This document shows positions 59,761 to 64,000 of a stretch of 64,000 nt of DNA, piece after piece. The stretch's first letter is position 1, and each line of letters opens with the position of its first letter. The position numbers and the translations under genes were made by a program. The notes beneath the pieces are model-generated. The model was not told where the DNA came from, did not search any database, and saw only the letters and a list, made by a program, of their open reading frames with translations. Source of the stretch: Micrasema longulum (taxonomy: Eukaryota; Arthropoda; Insecta; Trichoptera; Brachycentridae); the NCBI GenBank assembly GCA_022494885.1, contig JAGVSM010003643.1, positions 80,346 through 144,345 of the forward strand, given 5' to 3'.

Positions 59761-61112
59761 ATGTGCTATTTTTTTTAATTGAAAACGGACATATCGGTGT
59801 AAGCAATGTAAGTGGATCAACATAATATACGAGTACGTTATCGAAAGGTGACAACAACAGCATGGCGTGTATGTATATGGTATTGAAAAGAAAACACTTT
59901 ATTACGCCGGAAAACTACATTTTTTGCGAATAAATATATTTTTTGAAAAACACCACGCGTCAGGCAAGGCGCTCAAAAAAATAAATCGGGTTTAGTCAAG
60001 TAAAAAATCATGTAGAGTATATTACTTTTAGCGAACTAGCTTATATTTTTAGGCCTTATTCTGGAATAGCGGTAGTCGAAATATTGCGACGGTGCAATTT
60101 TTTTAAATTACAAGGTCGATAAATACAGTCGTTTTTATACAGGAACTAAGTCGATTTTTTTTCAAAATGCACTACATACATCTCTTTCATATCATATGTA
60201 ACATCTATGGAAAAAAATCAAGAAAGTTACGTGCATTTCACTAAGAAAACAATGTCGGTTAGTATGTGCCTATTTTAATTATTGTTATTTATTTCGCTTC
60301 GATTACTTTTAATGAAGTTATGATTTTATGTTAACAAAAATAAATAAGCGTTTTGTTATTAATCCCATATACATGATAAATACAGCGGAAATGTTTGAAA
60401 TCCCATTTTCAAATCGATGCTTACAAAAATGAATTGAATAAAAAAAATACTCAAATTTCACTGCAGGCGACTGGGTGAATTTGTACATTTATTTCGGATA
60501 ACAACTTAAAATAAAGACCATTAACATACTGGTGGGAATTGTCAAATAATTATTATGATAATATAACGTTATAAAATAAACGTTTTAGATAAAATTTTAC
60601 CTTAGAAATTAAAAATATCTACTAAAGAAAATATATAGAAATTTCAAGACTGTAATCTTGGCCAGTTCACTTCTATTCCAAACTTTTTTTACTTACAAAA
60701 CAAACGTTTTTTTATTATTAAAAAAAAACATTTTTACTGAAGAACTAACCAATTTTATAGTCTTACGAACAAAGGGTTTATGTACAATTCGCTTATCAAA
60801 ATAAATATATTCTATGAAAATTCAAACGATTCGATATACCGCGATTAATAAATATTCGCTCAATACTTAACTGCATAAGAGTTTTCAATTTTGTTACATT
60901 AAGCCTCAACCAAAACTTACAAAACTTCGAATTGAAATAGTAATATTAATTAAAAAAACAATTTAGATTTATTTTTTGAAAAATACGTAAGATGTATTAT
61001 ACCGATCTCACAAAATGTCAAAACTCAATTGATTAAATATGCTATTATATCGATGATTATTAGCTTCTATTTATCTCAAGACCAGTCGCACCACATGCAG
61101 TTAAGTTAATAA
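59761..61112. other. AT-rich, nothing recognised
   Basis: No coding motif or repeat-family copy was seen. Confidence 0.4.
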
Positions 61113-61225
61113 AAGTTGGTAGAAAATAACATAACACCTTTTACATATTGTAGAAAATTACAAAACATACTGTATAATATGCTGTGTAATTTGTTGTAAA
61201 ATACTACTCACTGTATACTCGTATG
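61113..61225. repeat. Same gtagaaaataac repeat, short second array
   Basis: gtagaaaataacataacacc and gtagaaaattacaaaacata plus a third diverged unit. It is separated from the main array by 1.35 kb. Confidence 0.65.
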
Positions 61226-61668
61226 TTAATAGACGTAAAGGTCAAAATGGGTTTTTAATTCTTACGAAAACATAAGAATTATTTAACTCTAAAATTTTTT
61301 TAACGCAATTTTTTTTGTGCAACTGGGTCCAAGTTAACATTTTGTGGAATTTACAGAATATTGAATTATAAAAGATTTAGTTATCTAAATACGTTTAGTG
61401 TGTAGTAGCCAAAATTATTGATTAAGCTTATATTTAAGCTGATAATCACCGACATTAAAATACACTCAACAATATAATCAAATGTATTATTTTCATCGAT
61501 TTTTTAGCGCCTTTTCTTAAATCATTTGATAAATTTTATTTTCGAGTCATTAGAAAAGTAAAAAAATAGATCCTACAAAAGTTTCTATGCTGATATTAAA
61601 AATACATAGATCCGAAAATTCATCGATCATTTTATAATTATTTTTAACTGATATATATATAAGTATCA

Positions 61669-61892
61669 CAACAGAGATGGAGAACGAGTTTGAGAAGGGA
61701 ATATGAAAGTCCAGGAATGTACACGGCCTAAGAGACCGACATCACAAAAATCAAAAGACGGAAGAACTTAAGAAATTCGGGTGTTCAAACGTGGACAGAA
61801 CGGTGAATGTTACACCAGCCAATGACAGAATAATTATAAAATGCCCAGACTTCCAAATTCTCTTATCAAAAATGTTCTCCGTGCCTGCTGTA
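61669..61892. mobile_element. MITE M2, copy 3, both ends present
   Basis: The left caacagagatggagaac...gggaatatgaaagtccagg and the inverted right cccagacttccaaattctct...gttctccgtgcctgctg match the 25260 copy with more mismatches. Length is similar (about 224 bp). Confidence 0.75.
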
Positions 61893-64000
61893 ATATATTT
61901 TATTTTTAAAAACTCCACGGGGAGTGAAACCCGGTCATGTTTGCAAGCATTTAGACACACTCAAAATAATTTCTATTTATAACTGATTTAACACATTATA
62001 ATATAAAACCATATTATACACCAAATGAAAATGTGTGACAACGGCACGTTACATTCTAACAGCAAAAGATAACTATGGGTGCTATAAATAATCTTATATT
62101 AAACCTATAATATAACTAAATATTGTATTTTTCTAGCAAGAATATATTACAATTTGTCGCCCAGCGGAATTATTGTACAAAATCTGATGAAACTGAAGTT
62201 AAAATAGGTTCTGTGAATTGATAATAAAATTTCGAAAAAAAACAGACGCCGGAAAAAAAACATGCAATCGAATATTTTTTTAATAGTTACGATATTTGAA
62301 TTTCATCAAATCTACAAAAAAAAATATTTATATATGGTCCACCCTAGTTTTTTATCCCTTTTTAAATACTTTTTTTGTAAAAACAAAAAAAAACAACCTA
62401 AAATTATTTTTCAATGCAATCGCAAAGTGCATTAAGAATGTGAAGCGTAACGTCCCTAAATTATTTTTTTTAAATTACACCCATAAAAACATTTTTTTTA
62501 AATCGATAGGGTGGAGCGATACAGAAATTGAGTCAAAATAATCTGGCTTAAGAAAAAATATTTGGAAATACGCAAGTATATAAAACATCTACCAATTTTA
62601 CCTTTTTTACAAACGTAAACATTGCATTACAATAAGAAAGCAAACGATTTATCAATTTTCATATTTGTGTAAAAAATCGTCGGTTACACAATTCATGTGT
62701 CAATGTAACTGTAAATTTTATACGAATTTTCGGATAGAATGTCCAAGCTGTATTCCACAATCGGTAAATATTTAATTGTTTCATTGTAATCAAGGTGTTG
62801 ATCAGTCAATTAATTTTCGATTTTATTTTTGAAATTGAGCGTTTTTTTGCTTCCTAAAGACTTAGATATTATCTACACGCCGATAGCGGAGTCGCCTTGT
62901 TTGTTTACCGATCAAAAAAACGAATATTAAATTGTGTCATCGGGTCCTCGGTTGCAGCGGGAAATTAAAAATAATAGCCGATTGTATAAATAGTAAACTC
63001 AAATCTTCTATCTCGAAATTTGAATAAAATTTTCAGTTTCCTTCGTCGTACCAATCATGCTACCGACGAATTTCGGGCAAGTATTCTAATTTTAGTACGG
63101 AAAATGCGAACTTACAAAATTAACAAACGTTTGTAAACCTTCCTACTGAATTATGGGTCCATATTATTAAACTACATTACATTACAGTTTGAAGATGGTT
63201 TAGTACAATTCACACAAGATGTTTCAGTTTGAACGCATTGCAGGTATTTGAAGGGGCAGTCGAGCAGATCACAAACAACAAATACGTCGCAAAATTTGTA
63301 CAATCGATAAATATTTATTTTTACTAGCAGTTAATAGTACGCATCTAGTCGTTTGACTTCATTGATATTCCTGATCTGACCGGCGTCAAATTCCCGAGGA
63401 AGTAATGAGCAGCGGCATCAGCAAATGAAAGCTAAAACCGAACAATAATTTCTGAATTTATTAGTATTGCATCTATCATTACAATATCCTCGGAGATGCT
63501 GCAATTTCGCGTAAGTATAAATTGAATTATTTGACAGGGGATCCTAAAAAGCGTTCTCTTAATATATTACTTATGAATTATTAATTAATCAAAAATACCG
63601 CAGGAGTATAAGAAAAACGATCATTAATTACAGTAAAAATTGCAATAATTCAAAACCAACGGCTCCATATAACGTATTTATTGCGGAAAAATATTTTCGT
63701 ATACAAACAGGTACGAGGGTGATGTACGTTCGAGAATTAGGAACGCGATGGATAAATGACGTCATTAATAGCAGAGCAAAAGTATTGCAATTTTTTCCAC
63801 CAAAATATTAAACACCCGAGCTAGTGATGGTCAAACAAATATATTAAAAAAAATATTCGTTATTAATAACCTGCTCAATCGCCCGTTTCAATTACACAAT
63901 ATCGAACTGAAACACCCTGGAAAACATAATTATATCTCGACAAAAGACGATTCTGCAGATTGGTGATTTTGCATTGACCCGATAATGTGATTGCGATGTC
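61893..64000. other. AT-rich, no gene recognised
   Basis: No coding motif, RNA gene or known repeat of this window was seen on either strand. Confidence 0.4.

Overview
This is a eukaryotic nuclear window, most likely from an arthropod and probably an insect. The evidence is one intron-rich gene with GT-AG introns, a long glutamine/histidine-rich insert in its product, AT-rich non-coding DNA, and a dense mixture of RTE-like and L2/CR1-like LINEs, a Penelope-like element, tRNA-derived SINEs and many short inverted-repeat elements. I cannot fix the order or species from the sequence alone. There is no sign of prokaryotic or organellar DNA.

The only cellular gene I can identify with confidence is homeodomain-interacting protein kinase (Hipk). 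It runs left to right from before the window (the start codon and N-terminal exons are missing) to a stop codon at 34290-34292. Nineteen exons can be placed and their splice phases join without a break, giving about 1140 residues. Exons 1-6 encode the CMGC-type kinase domain. Exons 7-13 encode the conserved HIPK regulatory region, including a VITI-plus-acidic SUMO-interaction-like segment. Exon 14 encodes a very large Gln/His/Pro repeat tract, and exons 15-19 encode a low-complexity Tyr/His/Pro-rich C terminus. An AT-rich, ORF-poor stretch follows; at least its first part should be 3' UTR, and the poly(A) candidates I rate best are at 38987 and 43658.

The Hipk introns are crowded with mobile DNA. 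They hold a 32-bp minisatellite (1-370), a 374-bp inverted-repeat element (1725-2098), RTE-like LINE 3' ends (3226, 6089, 12862, 19274), an inverted pair of Penelope-like fragments with RT and GIY-YIG coding remnants (10131-12505), L2/CR1-like tails (13860, 17222, 25870), SINEs, several MITE-like elements, and a LINE endonuclease fragment ending about 26 bp before the last exon.

From about 44.9 kb to the end I see no recognisable cellular gene. There are TIR elements at 44996-46086, 46465-48592, 49519-49934, 54116-54466, 55883-56860 and 61669-61892. There is a 104-bp higher-order tandem array (50137-50985), further degenerate tandem repeats (54.8, 55.4, 59.4 and 61.1 kb), and a CG-rich foldback with an unassigned ORF (52.4-53.1 kb).

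The most interesting signal is a set of hammerhead-ribozyme-like motifs. They have a CUGAAGA box, a short helix II, a GAAA box, a palindromic helix III with no hairpin loop (ACGU or AGCGCU), and a cleavage triplet followed by a helix I strand. They occur at both outer ends of the Penelope-like inverted pair and, as a different sequence family, in both arms of the 1725-2098 inverted repeat, with a decayed copy at 30.1 kb. This matches the class of small, probably dimeric hammerheads known from Penelope-like elements, and suggests that the second family is a non-autonomous Penelope relative.
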